This document shows positions 8,587 to 16,941 of a DNA stretch of 25,164 nucleotides, piece after piece (the stretch's first letter is position 1; each line of letters starts with the position of its first letter). The position numbers and the translations under genes are program-made. Under the pieces are notes generated by a model. That model had not been told where the DNA came from. It worked only from the letters and a program-made list of their open reading frames with translations, and searched no databases. Source of the DNA: RXOA01 sp964547105 (GTDB taxonomy: Bacteria; Bipolaricaulota; Bipolaricaulia; UBA7950; UBA9294); assembly GCA_964547105.1 (NCBI GenBank), contig CAZJLO010000029.1, positions 1 through 25,164 on the forward strand, written 5' to 3'.

Positions 8587-9159
8587 ATGGATTTCGTTCA
8601 CCCGCCGGCAATGTTCGTACTCGTCGACGGCGTGCTTGCACCAAGGGTCTTTCCCTTGTTCTACCGAAGTTTTGCATCTTCCATCGAGCTTGACGGAGAC
8701 GAGAACGTTCTCGAGTTCGGCGGCGGCAGCGGAGGAATCTCCGAGAGACTCGCCGGGCGAGTGAAGCACGGATCTCTCACCTGTATGGACATCTGCCCGC
8801 CGATGTTGGAGATCGCCACACGCCGGCTGCGGAAGCATCCGCAAGCACGCTGCCTTCTAGGGAGACTCGAGAATCTCGACCTCGCCGACGGGAGCTTCGA
8901 CGTCATTGTGATCCACAACGCGCTCCACGATCTTCCCGAGGCTGACCGATCCATCACTACGGCTATCCTCGCCTCGCTCCTGAAGGGCGGGGGCAGCTTG
9001 CACTTCCGTGAGCCGACCAAGCCGTCTCACGGATTCCCGGCCGAAGTGTATCGCAGTCTGATGATCCAAGCCGGCCTGGAGGAAGTCACAAGCCGCGAGT
9101 ACAGGCGCTTCCCAATCGGTCCGCTGTTCCACGGCGTCTTCCGCAAGCCTCCAGACTAA
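8587..9159 (+). CDS. Class I SAM-dependent methyltransferase
   Basis: A 190-residue Rossmann-fold methyltransferase. Motif I is NVLEFGGGSGGIS at 40-52 (the SAM-binding glycine loop, here EFGGGSG), the acidic end of strand 2 is CMDICPPML near residue 74, the D/N-rich motif is DLADGSFDVIVIHNALHDLP, and a late strand GGSLHFREP precedes the last helix. The class resembles UbiE/COQ5-type small-molecule methyltransferases; the methyl acceptor cannot be read. I chose ATG 8587 with GAGGAG at 8571-8576 about ten bases upstream; an in-frame ATG at 8554 has no ribosome-binding site. It diverges from the DDAH gene, so the two may share control through the palindrome between them. Confidence 0.87.
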   Translation: MDFVHPPAMFVLVDGVLAPRVFPLFYRSFASSIELDGDENVLEFGGGSGGISERLAGRVKHGSLTCMDICPPMLEIATRRLRKHPQARCLLGRLENLDLADGSFDVIVIHNALHDLPEADRSITTAILASLLKGGGSLHFREPTKPSHGFPAEVYRSLMIQAGLEEVTSREYRRFPIGPLFHGVFRKPPD

Positions 9160-9384
9160 TCCGAGGCGGCGATCTCACGATGATTCCGACTACCCCGTGT
9201 GGGGAAGCGAGGTGCGGATCGGCGGTCCTTCTGTCCGATCGTCATCTTCCGCTCGGCCTCCCTCCCGTACGCGCACTCCGCGTCTTCTACCCTGATCGCT
9301 TCTTCCTGCAAACAGGAAACACCCGGCGAACGCGAAGATCGACCTTCGAGCGACGCGAGCAAGATGACTGTCTGGGAGAGTCGC

Positions 9385-10756
9385 CTAGGCTTCTTCCGGG
9401 AGCTGTTGCCGAACCATCAGGTCCCGTAGCGAGGCAATCAACATCGCGCCGGTAACGGCAGCCGCGACACCATCGGCGATCGGGAACGCAATCCAAATGC
9501 CACGCAGGCCAAGCAGCGGCGGGAGAATGGCAATCAGGGGAATCAGCACAATCACTTGCCGCAGCAGGGCAAGAATGAACGCGGGAATCGCTCGTCCAAG
9601 CGCCTGGTACATCCCGCCGGCCACGACCTGGAATCCAACCGTCGGAAACGCCAGCACGACGATTCGTGTGGCCGCCGTTCCCATCTCAACAAGCGCCGGC
9701 TCGTTGCTGAAGATCCTCAGCAGCAAGCCGGGGATCGCCACAAGAAGGATCGTCGCCGCAACGGACATCGCCGTCGTAATCCCGATCGACAGGCGGAGTG
9801 CGTGCCTCACACGGTCGGGGCGATCCGCTCCGTGGTTGAAGCCGACAATCGGCATCATCCCTTGGACAATCCCGAACAGCGGCAGAAACAGGAAGTTCAG
9901 CATTCGATTAATGACACCGTAGGTGGCAATCGCTATGTCCCCACCATAAGCGGCCAACGTATTGTTGAGGACGATCACCGTGACGCTCCCCGCCACCATC
10001 CGCGCGAACGATCCGGCGCCGACGGCAAACGCTTCGCGAACGATGCTCCAGCGAAGCAGCAGATCGGAGGCACGTGCTTTCAGTCCTGAACGATGCCCAA
10101 GGAAGTAGTAGATCAAGTAGGCAACGGTGGTCGCTTGGGCGAGAACCGTCGCCAGAGCGGCTCCCCCGATCCCCATGTGCAAGCCGTAGATGAACAGTGG
10201 GTCCAGCACAATGTTGAGGACGCCGGAGATGATCATCGTCCACATCGCGACCCGCGCGTTCCCTTCGGCACGCACCACCGCATTGGTCGCCATCGCGAAC
10301 ATGAAGAAGGGCGATCCGATCAGGATAANNNNNNNNNNTCCGCAAGTACTCCTGCGCGAACGGGAGAATCGTTTCGGTCGCACCAAATAGGCGCAGGAGC
10401 GGCGCGAGAAACGCGCTGCCAAGCACGGCAATCGAGACACTGAACAGGATAACCAGTGTAAACAGGTTCCCCAGCGTACGATTTGCCAGCGTGCGGTCCC
10501 CCGAGCCCAGCCCGCGGGAGACAATCGATGCACAACCGATCCCGAATGTCTGGGCAATCGCCATCACAAGGATCTGAACAGGGAAAGCGATCGCGATTCC
10601 GGCGATTGCCAGAGAACCCACTCCGCGTCCGACAAAGATCGTGTCGGTCAGATTGTAGAACGCCTGCACGAGCAAGCCGACCATTGCCGGAGCCGACATT
10701 GCCAACAGCAATCGCGGTATCTTCTCTGTCCCAAGCTTTGTACTGTGATCGATCAT
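9385..10756 (-). CDS. MATE family multidrug exporter (split by an assembly gap)
   Basis: A cation-coupled exporter of the MATE family (MepA/NorM type), with twelve expected helices. N-terminal signatures include MSAPAMVGLLVQAFYNLTDT, FVGRGVGSLAIAGI and GCASIVSRGLGSGD; the second half has LNIVLDPLFIYGLHMGIGGA and PLFGIVQGMMPIVGFNHGA. A run of 10 N at 10329-10338 changes the frame. If the flanks are joined directly, the reading becomes EYLRIILIGSPFF, exactly the conserved family sequence, and the protein is 453 residues, the usual MATE length. The gene is therefore intact in the organism. I chose ATG 10756 (MIDHSTKL) with GGGGGA just upstream. It converges on the methyltransferase; the 225-bp interval after it holds no convincing gene. 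Confidence 0.93.
10329..10338. other. Assembly gap of 10 N
   Basis: Ten N bases inside the MATE gene. Direct joining of the flanks restores the frame and a conserved motif, so little or no sequence is really missing. Confidence 0.99.
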
Positions 10757-10983
10757 GATTCCCCCACGCTTTGCTGGATCAACGCGAGACCGTGGTTCCG
10801 CCACCGGAATGGAGCAAGCAGTGCCCTACCGCTGCGAGAAGCCTACCTGGACGCGTCGCGAGAACACCCACAACACCTGATGATATCCGACTATCGCCGA
10901 GTCCGGTAGGCAGGACCGCCCAACAACGGTGTTCAGCCAATCGCGGAAACGATCCGCATGTGAGGGGCGAAGATCAGCCGGGG

Positions 10984-12081
10984 CTACTTGCGACGAATCG
11001 TGATCTTCCCCGCGTCTTCGTCTTCGACAAGCCGCTGCTCCAGCCACGCGGATGCCTCGGCATCATCGGCCAGGGAGCCGAGGAAGAATGCCACGAGGTA
11101 CGCGGCCGAAGAAGAACGAACCCATTCATCCGAGACATCCCCGACCGCGCAGGCCATCGTCGCCGCTTCCGCGCCCGGATCGACGAACTGGCCGTGGCCG
11201 ACATCGATCAGCGTGATCTCGATCGCCGGAGAATTGGCGCCCTCGAAGAAGCGTTGGTAGTTGTCCTCGGCCGGAGCACACGGGCTGAACGACACGAGTT
11301 CACTCCCGAGTTCGGCGCCGATCAACAGCAGGGGAACATGGAGCTGCGGCATCATCTCCGGAGCCACACTCGGATAGCGCCTCGGATTGCTGAACAATGG
11401 ATTTCCCGTGTCCACCGGATCCAGCACGCCGATCGCCCGGATCCGCTCATCGCTCACCGCCTCGAGCAAGCTGAGTTTCGCCCCGAGAGAATGGCCGGAC
11501 GCGCCGATTCTCGTCTCATCGATCCGCTCGAATAACGAACTCGCCGGATCGTGATTGAGGGCAAGAACCGTGTCGAGGACGAACCGCACATCGAGTGAAA
11601 GCTCAACGTGATGGACATTGAAGAATGTCATCGGAAAAGACGGCATCGCAACGACGAATCCGTGACTGGCGAGGCGCTCTCCGTACGAGCGGTACCCGTC
11701 GGCGTGTAGCAGGAAACCGTGGTTGAAGACAACCAGAGGAAAAGGAGGCTGCACCATGCAGTCTCCGGACTGCACCATGCAGTCTCTGGACTGCACCATG
11801 CAGTCCTCTGACTTCACCATGCAGTCCTCTGACTTCACCATGCAGTCTCCGGACTGCACCATGCAGGAATCAGTTGACACGTGTCCGATCGGGTAGAGGA
11901 CGAGCAGCGCCATCTCTCGCCCGCGGGAACCATCTTCGAGCGAAGCCATCACCTCACCCACACCATAGGCGCCCGGCTCATCGGGTGCAGCGGAGAAGCT
12001 TGCCATTCCAGGCCAGATGAGTCCGGCCAGAACAGCCAATGCAAGAACGCCCGCGTGAACGGCTCGCTTGGAATGATCCAT
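10984..12081 (-). CDS. Secreted alpha/beta hydrolase with an inserted heptapeptide repeat
   Basis: A 365-residue protein with signal peptide (basic MDHSKRAVHAG, then a hydrophobic core to about residue 32) and an alpha/beta-hydrolase fold of the PAF-acetylhydrolase/chlorophyllase type. Visible parts: the first core strand ALLVLYP at 58-64, PFPLVVFNHGF at 113-123 (oxyanion region), the nucleophile elbow GHSLG with Ser198, a candidate acid Asp221 or Asp224 in VLDPVD, and catalytic His296 in DVGHGQF. Between strand one and the HG motif lies an in-frame insertion of six heptads beginning with Cys at 73, 80, 87, 94, 101 and 108. That insertion is foreign to the family and is listed separately. The start at 12081 is chosen for GGAGG five bases upstream and the signal peptide. 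Substrate unknown, probably an ester or lipid. Confidence 0.86.
   Translation of the reverse strand: MDHSKRAVHAGVLALAVLAGLIWPGMASFSAAPDEPGAYGVGEVMASLEDGSRGREMALLVLYPIGHVSTDSCMVQSGDCMVKSEDCMVKSEDCMVQSRDCMVQSGDCMVQPPFPLVVFNHGFLLHADGYRSYGERLASHGFVVAMPSFPMTFFNVHHVELSLDVRFVLDTVLALNHDPASSLFERIDETRIGASGHSLGAKLSLLEAVSDERIRAIGVLDPVDTGNPLFSNPRRYPSVAPEMMPQLHVPLLLIGAELGSELVSFSPCAPAEDNYQRFFEGANSPAIEITLIDVGHGQFVDPGAEAATMACAVGDVSDEWVRSSSAAYLVAFFLGSLADDAEASAWLEQRLVEDEDAGKITIRRK
11749..11866 (-). repeat. In-frame 21-bp palindromic tandem repeat (six copies) inside the hydrolase gene
   Basis: On the minus strand a 13-base core CTGCATGGTGCAG recurs six times at exactly 21-bp intervals (plus-strand core starts 11749, 11770, 11791, 11812, 11833, 11854). 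The eight-base linkers are TCCGGAGA, TCAGAGGA or TCCAGAGA. Two copies carry AAG in place of CAG. Most units contain GACTGCA-TGG-TGCAGTC, a seven-bp stem with a three-base loop, so the transcript could form a row of hairpins. Because 21 is a multiple of three, gain or loss of units keeps the frame. The units translate as CMVQSGD, CMVKSED, CMVKSED, CMVQSRD, CMVQSGD and a final CMVQ. Confidence 0.97.
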
Positions 12082-12122
12082 GGCTTCCTCCCTGCTCGAT
12101 GGATGCACTCAATCCAGTGAGA

Positions 12123-13817
12123 CTAGTCCGCACTCCCGTCTCTCGTCAACTGCTCCCCTTGAGGCAGGTGGCGGCGGACCTCCCTCCTGGACGCGACAGC
12201 GAAGACTGCCGCGGTTGCCAAACAGAGTCCGCACGCTCGCCACAGCCACTGCGGATACCCAAGCCAGCCCGGCCGGCTGTCGCCCCACGCCCAGAAATCG
12301 TTGGCCAAGAAGAACACCGCCCCTAGCGGAAGCATCCACAAGATCGAGCTCCTCCGGATCGTCACCGGAACGCCTCGAATCGGATCCGGTTGGCCAGCGA
12401 AACGCTGTGTCATCGCGCTGACGGCAACCAACACGACCGAGCAAACAGCGACAATCGGGACGACCGGTAGCGTTCCAACCTCCGGGAACGCACCGATGTA
12501 GGTTGTCACCACGAGCCCTTCTCCGACGAGGATCGAGGCGAGGCAGCCAGCCGCAGTGGCTCGCCGGGAATAGAGGGTGGCGATCACCGTCGGAAACAGA
12601 ACGGCCAGGCCGGTGAATGCTTGAGTCGCGACACGGAGGAACGATGCCGGCGGGCGCCAGGCAATAGCAAGCCCGGCTACGGCAAGCACAATCACCATCA
12701 GCTTCCCCATCCAGAACCGCGAGCGCTCGCTTCCCGGTCTCCCGAAACTTGCCAGCGTAGGCTGAACAAGATCGCGGGTCATCATCGAGGACAAGCTGAG
12801 AAGCTGTGAATCCAACGTCGACATCAACGCAGCCAGCGCTGATACGAGAACCAGTGCTCCGAGCCAGCGCGGCGCGTACGTATCCAGCAGAAGAGGGAGG
12901 ATCTGATCGGGTCCCATTCCTTCGGGGAGCTCTGGAAAGGCCAGGCGTCCAATCACCCCGATCGAGACCGGAAGCAAGAACAGAAAGCCCGTAAGGATCG
13001 GGTAGAGGACAGCCGTTGTCCGGATGGCTCGCTCGCTGCGGGCTGCATAGAACCGCTGGAACAACTGAGGGAACATCGGGTCTGCCCAAAGCCAGAGACA
13101 CAGGAATCCCAGCCAGATCCCCGGTGTGTAGAAGCCCCCTTCACCCGGACGCGAGAACATCTGCGGGAACATCCGCATCGCAGCCTGATTTGCCTGCGTG
13201 ATCCCGCCCTGTCCTCCGGCAACCCAGACAAGAGCAGCAACAAGCGAGACAATCAGCATTCCTCCCTGCAACGCGTCTGTCCAGGCAACACCCCGCAATC
13301 CTCCGAAGTACGTGTACAGAAGCATCACCGCCGTCATCAGCGCCGCACCGGCGAAGTACGGAATTCCCACAAGCCCCTCAAGGGCGTAGCCGGCCGCCAT
13401 CGGTTGCATGGCGAGATACGGGAGTGTGAAGACAACCATCACAGCAAGGAAAACGCCTCGTAGCCATGGGTTTCTCCATCGTGCCATGATCATCTCCGGG
13501 GGTGTCACCCAACCATGTTCGCGTCCAAGCCGCCAAACCGGGCGGCCGATGACCAGGAACATCACCGCCATGAACCCCGTTCCGAAAGCAATCACCGGGT
13601 AGAAGGCATATCCGAAACTCCATCCTGACCCCGAGAAGCCGAACACCGTCAGCGCACTGAAGTTGGTTGCCGCCATCGTCAGAAAAAGAAGAAACGGCGA
13701 CAGGCTACGTGAAGCGATGAAGTAGTCCTCGCTGGTGCGTCTCACCCGCTGCTTTGCGTAAAGGCCCAATCCAAGAAGGATCGTCAGATAGGAGACCACA
13801 ACTGAGATTTCGATCAT
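12123..13817 (-). CDS. Sodium:solute symporter (SSS family)
   Basis: A 564-residue polytopic transporter of the SSS family (TC 2.A.21, LeuT fold), importing a solute with sodium. Family features: SYLTILLGLGLYAKQRV in helix 1, the R-x-S-x-DYFIASRSLSP loop, MAATNFSALTVFGFSGSGW, TYFGGLRGVAWTDALQGGML (the most conserved SSS block), and SALAALMSTLDSQLLSLSSM with the sodium-site Ser/Thr residues of helix 8. About thirteen helices are expected. I moved the start to ATG 13817, with AAGGAG five bases upstream; the frame extends further but through a perfect hairpin. The length matches proline/pantothenate-type symporters; the substrate is not evident. Confidence 0.93.
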   Translation of the reverse strand: MIEISVVVSYLTILLGLGLYAKQRVRRTSEDYFIASRSLSPFLLFLTMAATNFSALTVFGFSGSGWSFGYAFYPVIAFGTGFMAVMFLVIGRPVWRLGREHGWVTPPEMIMARWRNPWLRGVFLAVMVVFTLPYLAMQPMAAGYALEGLVGIPYFAGAALMTAVMLLYTYFGGLRGVAWTDALQGGMLIVSLVAALVWVAGGQGGITQANQAAMRMFPQMFSRPGEGGFYTPGIWLGFLCLWLWADPMFPQLFQRFYAARSERAIRTTAVLYPILTGFLFLLPVSIGVIGRLAFPELPEGMGPDQILPLLLDTYAPRWLGALVLVSALAALMSTLDSQLLSLSSMMTRDLVQPTLASFGRPGSERSRFWMGKLMVIVLAVAGLAIAWRPPASFLRVATQAFTGLAVLFPTVIATLYSRRATAAGCLASILVGEGLVVTTYIGAFPEVGTLPVVPIVAVCSVVLVAVSAMTQRFAGQPDPIRGVPVTIRRSSILWMLPLGAVFFLANDFWAWGDSRPGWLGYPQWLWRACGLCLATAAVFAVASRREVRRHLPQGEQLTRDGSAD

Positions 13818-13844
13818 CGCGCTCCTTCGCTCGGACAAAGCAAA

Positions 13845-13875
13845 CGGCCACCCAGCCAACAAGGCTGGGTGGCCG
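13845..13875 (-). terminator. Perfect 13-bp hairpin just upstream of the symporter start
   Basis: CGGCCACCCAGCC (13845-13857) and GGCTGGGTGGCCG (13863-13875) are perfectly complementary with a five-base loop. On the minus strand the stem is followed by TTTGCTTTG and then, about 28 bases on, by the symporter ATG. It may terminate transcription coming from the acyltransferase gene 370 bp upstream, or act as a leader attenuator of the symporter gene. Confidence 0.5.
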
Positions 13876-14243
13876 CACATCGGCCTGACATGCCAACGTC
13901 TATCCTAGCGAAGACCGAGATCAGCGGCAAGCTCGGCGCATCGGGGCAAATCGCTCGTCGTCGCAAGCGCGAGGCGGCGCAAGATGCAACGTCCCGGACC
14001 TTTCGGCGTTGGTGAGGAGATGAGTGGTCGAACCGCGCATTTCCGGCCGATAGCGGCTCAAGACCCTTCGTTGGGTGGACAGGCCGCACAAGACGAACGC
14101 GGCGAATACGTCCGTTCCAGGGCAAAGCGGAGTGCTCTCTCAGAAACCAGGGAGTGTGAACAGGCGATTCCGCCTGCACGGCATCAGGGTGGATATCAAC
14201 GCGCAAGCATCGGGCACGTTGGACGAGGCAGGAAGCGTATCGC
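13876..14243. other. Gene-free interval upstream of the symporter
   Basis: About 370 bases between the acyltransferase stop and the symporter hairpin. I see no credible coding region, tRNA or known riboswitch motif. Open frames here have no ribosome-binding site and Arg/Ser-rich translations typical of non-coding GC-rich DNA. It is long enough for a structured 5' leader or a small RNA. Confidence 0.5.
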
Positions 14244-15098
14244 TCAACATCCGTGGCTCTCCTGCGGTTCGTCGACACAACCGCCGGACGCCCCGTCTCC
14301 GAGGATTCCTTTCTCGATGTGACTCACTAGATCGTACGTGAATCTACGGGCCGGCATGCCATCGATCACGTCATGATCGAAGGCGATCGTCAGATGCATG
14401 ATCTCCCGAATCCTGATTTCTCCCCCGACCACCCAAGGCTTCTTGCTGATCGAGCCAAGGCAAATCGCTAGATTGTGCAGACTCCTTGTCGGCAGAATCC
14501 AGCCGGCTGATCTTCCAACTGCATTCACCGTCGTCACGATGGCCGTTCCTGCATGCCGCTTTGCTCGAAACGGATTGCGAAACAGCCACCTCATGAAGGC
14601 GAGCCGCATCCACTGAGGCAAGCCGTAGTAGAGTTTCAGAGCCGCCGTCGAAAACGGATGTTCCCCGAGGATGAAGTCCTGTTCGCGGACCACGGGTCGG
14701 ACAAGGGCCGAGTCGATTTCCTGCTGAATGGCCTGCACCGTTTTCGCATCTGCTTGTTTCACGCGCACCGGGACCGGTACCAGAGTGCCATGGACCATCT
14801 TCTCCACCGGCAAGGCGATGTCCGCTCCACTGAACACAATGTTCTTGTTCTTGCGAAAGGCGGCGGCGTGTGCGGCTCGATTCCTGGCGATCGCGTTTCC
14901 AACCGCTTTGATCATCCAAGCAGTGAATGACACGGATTGACCTTTGCTGCGCAGGGACCGCGCTGCATGCCGGGCGAGGGTCACATCCACTTCGAGTAGA
15001 CCGAACATCGAGTGCCTGTCTTTGTACAGCCGGCCAAGATCCAAAGTAGCCAACCGAGATCGGGGCAAGTCGATGATTTCGTAGCCCTTCGGTTTCAC
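14244..15098 (-). CDS. Stand-alone 2-oxoacid dehydrogenase E2-type acyltransferase
   Basis: A 284-residue protein equal to the catalytic domain of dihydrolipoyl acyltransferases (CAT superfamily), without any lipoyl or E1/E3-binding domain. The first strands read GLLEVDVTLARHAARSL; FTAWMIKAVGNAIARN is the conserved helix; DIALPVEKMVHGTLVPVPV is the characteristic middle strand; and the active-site signature FDHDVIDGMPARRF gives His242 and Asp246. As in free-standing members, it may transfer acyl groups from CoA to something other than the oxoacid complex. I favour the GTG at 15098 (VKPKGYEII), with GAAGGA six bases upstream and the family's usual N terminus; ATG 15146 and TTG 15191 lack ribosome-binding sites. 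It lies 263 bp downstream of cysE on the same strand. Confidence 0.87.
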   Translation of the reverse strand: MKPKGYEIIDLPRSRLATLDLGRLYKDRHSMFGLLEVDVTLARHAARSLRSKGQSVSFTAWMIKAVGNAIARNRAAHAAAFRKNKNIVFSGADIALPVEKMVHGTLVPVPVRVKQADAKTVQAIQQEIDSALVRPVVREQDFILGEHPFSTAALKLYYGLPQWMRLAFMRWLFRNPFRAKRHAGTAIVTTVNAVGRSAGWILPTRSLHNLAICLGSISKKPWVVGGEIRIREIMHLTIAFDHDVIDGMPARRFTYDLVSHIEKGILGDGASGGCVDEPQESHGC

Positions 15099-15361
15099 AC
15101 GCCGTCCTTCATCCTTCTCAACGAACCATCGCCGCCCTCGAGCCATCCAACTGCAAGCGGAGTCAGACACCCGAGCATCTGCGCTCTCCAACCGGGACTC
15201 TGTATCCTGACTGGTCTCTTCATCCCTGCCCCCATCCCATCCATCCTAGTGATAGTGAAGCCCGGGGACCAGGCTCACCCGCCGCATCGGCGCTCGCGAA
15301 TCGTTTCGTCGAGCATCCATAGCACACCGCGAGCCGAACAGCAAGGGAGATCCAGCCCCAT

Positions 15362-15922
15362 CTACTCCGCACAAGCGGAAGGATCCGTTCCTTCCGTCGT
15401 TTGAGCGAGACGCATCGAGATCACCGGCTCCTCGCGGACGCTCGCTCCAGCAGGGACCGACTCCCGCATCGTCACGCATGCACCGATCCGAGCATCGTCT
15501 CCGACATGAATCGGTCCGAGGAGGGTGGAATGCGCGCCAAGCATCACCCGGTTCCCCACCGTGGGATGACGCTTGCCCCCATTGCACTTCACCCCTCCAA
15601 GGGTCACGCCTTGGTAGATCAGGACATCGTTGCCCACAGCGGCGGTCTCGCCGATCACAACACCCATGCCGTGATCGATCACGACCCGCCGTCCGAGGCT
15701 GGCTCCGGGATGAATCTCCACTCCGGTCCGCCTTCGGACAATGTTGGCGAGAATCCGCGCCGCGAGCTTCGCTCGATGCCGCCACAACCAATGATTGATT
15801 CGATGCATCCAGATTGCGTGCAGCCCAGGGTAGGCGAGAACAATCTCGGTGGTGTGTCGTGCAGCAGGATCCTTCTCTTTCAGTGCGTCGATGTCTTCGC
15901 GCATTCGCCTGATCAAGCTCAT
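15362..15922 (-). CDS. cysE: Serine O-acetyltransferase
   Basis: A 186-residue enzyme that acetylates L-serine with acetyl-CoA to O-acetylserine, the substrate of CysK, in the cytoplasm. The short N-terminal helical part (about 60 residues) is followed by a left-handed beta-helix of hexapeptide repeats: GVEIHPGASLGRRVVIDHGM, GVVIGETAAVGNDVLIYQGV, then TLGGVKCNGGKRHPTVGN. DHGMGVVIGETA and GVTLGG are the acetyltransferase signatures; the His of DHG is catalytic. The short form resembles plant/EpsC/Bacillus-type enzymes. The ATG at 15922 overlaps the cysK stop (ATGA), and GGAGG lies four bases upstream inside cysK. The tail ends TDPSACAE, without the C-terminal Ile that normally docks CysE into CysK, so a stable synthase complex is uncertain. 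Confidence 0.93.
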   Translation of the reverse strand: MSLIRRMREDIDALKEKDPAARHTTEIVLAYPGLHAIWMHRINHWLWRHRAKLAARILANIVRRRTGVEIHPGASLGRRVVIDHGMGVVIGETAAVGNDVLIYQGVTLGGVKCNGGKRHPTVGNRVMLGAHSTLLGPIHVGDDARIGACVTMRESVPAGASVREEPVISMRLAQTTEGTDPSACAE

Positions 15923-16857
15923 GTCGCCTCCCACAGCGATCCCGAGAGGTAACGGTCGCCGCCATCCGGAAGAAGGGTGATGATCGTCTTTCCCTGCATC
16001 TCATCCCGAGCAGCCACGCGCATCGCCGCAGCAACCGCCGCCCCGGAAGAGATCCCGGCGAAGATCCCCTCTCGACGGGCAAGCTCCCGCATCATCTCCT
16101 TGGCTTCGTCATCGGTCACCGTGACGATCTCGTCGACCTGATCCAAGTCGAGCACGTCCGGCTTGAACCCAGCCCCGATTCCTTGGATTGAATGCCTTCC
16201 CGCCCGTCCTTGACTGAGAAAGGGCGACCCGGCCGGTTCCACGCCAACGATGGCAACCTGCGGGTTCCTTTTCTTCAGGAACGTCCCGACGCCGGTGACG
16301 GTGCCGCCGGTTCCGATCCCCGCAACGAAGACGTCCACTTTCCCGGGCGTATCGCGCCAGATTTCGGGACCCGTCGCCGCTTCGTGAGCCGCCGGATTTG
16401 CGGGGTTGCTGAATTGGAGAGGCATGAATGCTCCCGGGCTCTCCGCGACAAGTCGACGCGCCGTTGCCATCGCGCCACGCATCCCTTCATCCGCGGATGT
16501 CAAGACGATTCTCGCTCCAAGTCCGGCGAGGATCTTCCTTCGCTCGACGCTCATCGACTCCGGCATCGTGAGAATCGTTCGATACCCTCGCGCAGCGCAG
16601 ATCCATGCCAGCCCGATCCCGGTGTTCCCCGAAGTCGGCTCGATCACCGTACCTCCGGGAGGAAGCAGACCTTCGTTCTCTGCGGACCGAATCATCGCTA
16701 ACGCAACACGATCCTTGACACTTCCCCCAGGGTTGCTTTGCTCCAGTTTGGCGAGGATTCCTCCGCCTCGATCTGAATCCCGGCGGGGATCCATCGCTTG
16801 AAGTCGAACGAGCGGCGTCCGGCCGATGTGCTCAACTAGGGTGATCACACGTCTCAT
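15919..16857 (-). CDS. cysK: Cysteine synthase (O-acetylserine sulfhydrylase)
   Basis: A 312-residue PLP enzyme that converts O-acetylserine and sulfide to L-cysteine. Catalytic features are intact: IGRTPLVRL at 11-19, PLP-binding Lys48 in NPGGSVKDR, the substrate loop TSGNTG at 75-80, the phosphate-binding loop GTGGT at 182-186 and the SSGAA segment near 273 that contacts the PLP ring nitrogen. ESMSVERRK fits the CysK/CysM group. I chose ATG 16857 with AGGAGG five bases upstream; an in-frame start at 16917 would add 20 residues not seen in the family. The stop overlaps the cysE start, making a two-gene cysteine operon. The 5' leader contains a Cys-Cys short ORF and a hairpin, suggesting cysteine-responsive control. 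Confidence 0.95.
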   Translation of the reverse strand: MRRVITLVEHIGRTPLVRLQAMDPRRDSDRGGGILAKLEQSNPGGSVKDRVALAMIRSAENEGLLPPGGTVIEPTSGNTGIGLAWICAARGYRTILTMPESMSVERRKILAGLGARIVLTSADEGMRGAMATARRLVAESPGAFMPLQFSNPANPAAHEAATGPEIWRDTPGKVDVFVAGIGTGGTVTGVGTFLKKRNPQVAIVGVEPAGSPFLSQGRAGRHSIQGIGAGFKPDVLDLDQVDEIVTVTDDEAKEMMRELARREGIFAGISSGAAVAAAMRVAARDEMQGKTIITLLPDGGDRYLSGSLWEAT

Positions 16858-16941
16858 CTCTTCCTCCTGCACTGCACGCCACGAGCCGATAACAGCAGGA
16901 ATCGCCGGATGGCTCAAAGCAAGCGAATGAACCCGAAGCCC

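Noticed and set aside
9180..9455. Small plus-strand open frames between the methyltransferase and MATE genes
   Set aside because: No ribosome-binding site, low-complexity Arg/Ser/Pro translations and overlap with the MATE C terminus.
11749..11866. CRISPR array
   Set aside because: Period of 21 bp with 8-base near-constant linkers, no unique spacers, and the array lies in frame inside an enzyme gene.
12109..13101. A 330-codon open frame within the symporter gene, same strand, different frame
   Set aside because: The translation is rich in Arg, Ser, Pro and Cys without helices or domains, while the overlapping frame is a textbook SSS symporter.
13990..14070. A tRNA-like stretch (GAGTGGTCGAACC followed by GC-rich segments) in the gene-free interval
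   Set aside because: No consistent anticodon stem-loop, no matching T-arm and no acceptor stem can be built on either strand.
15246..16082. A 278-codon open frame overlapping cysE and cysK
   Set aside because: It is out of frame with two well-conserved enzymes and has no recognisable domain.
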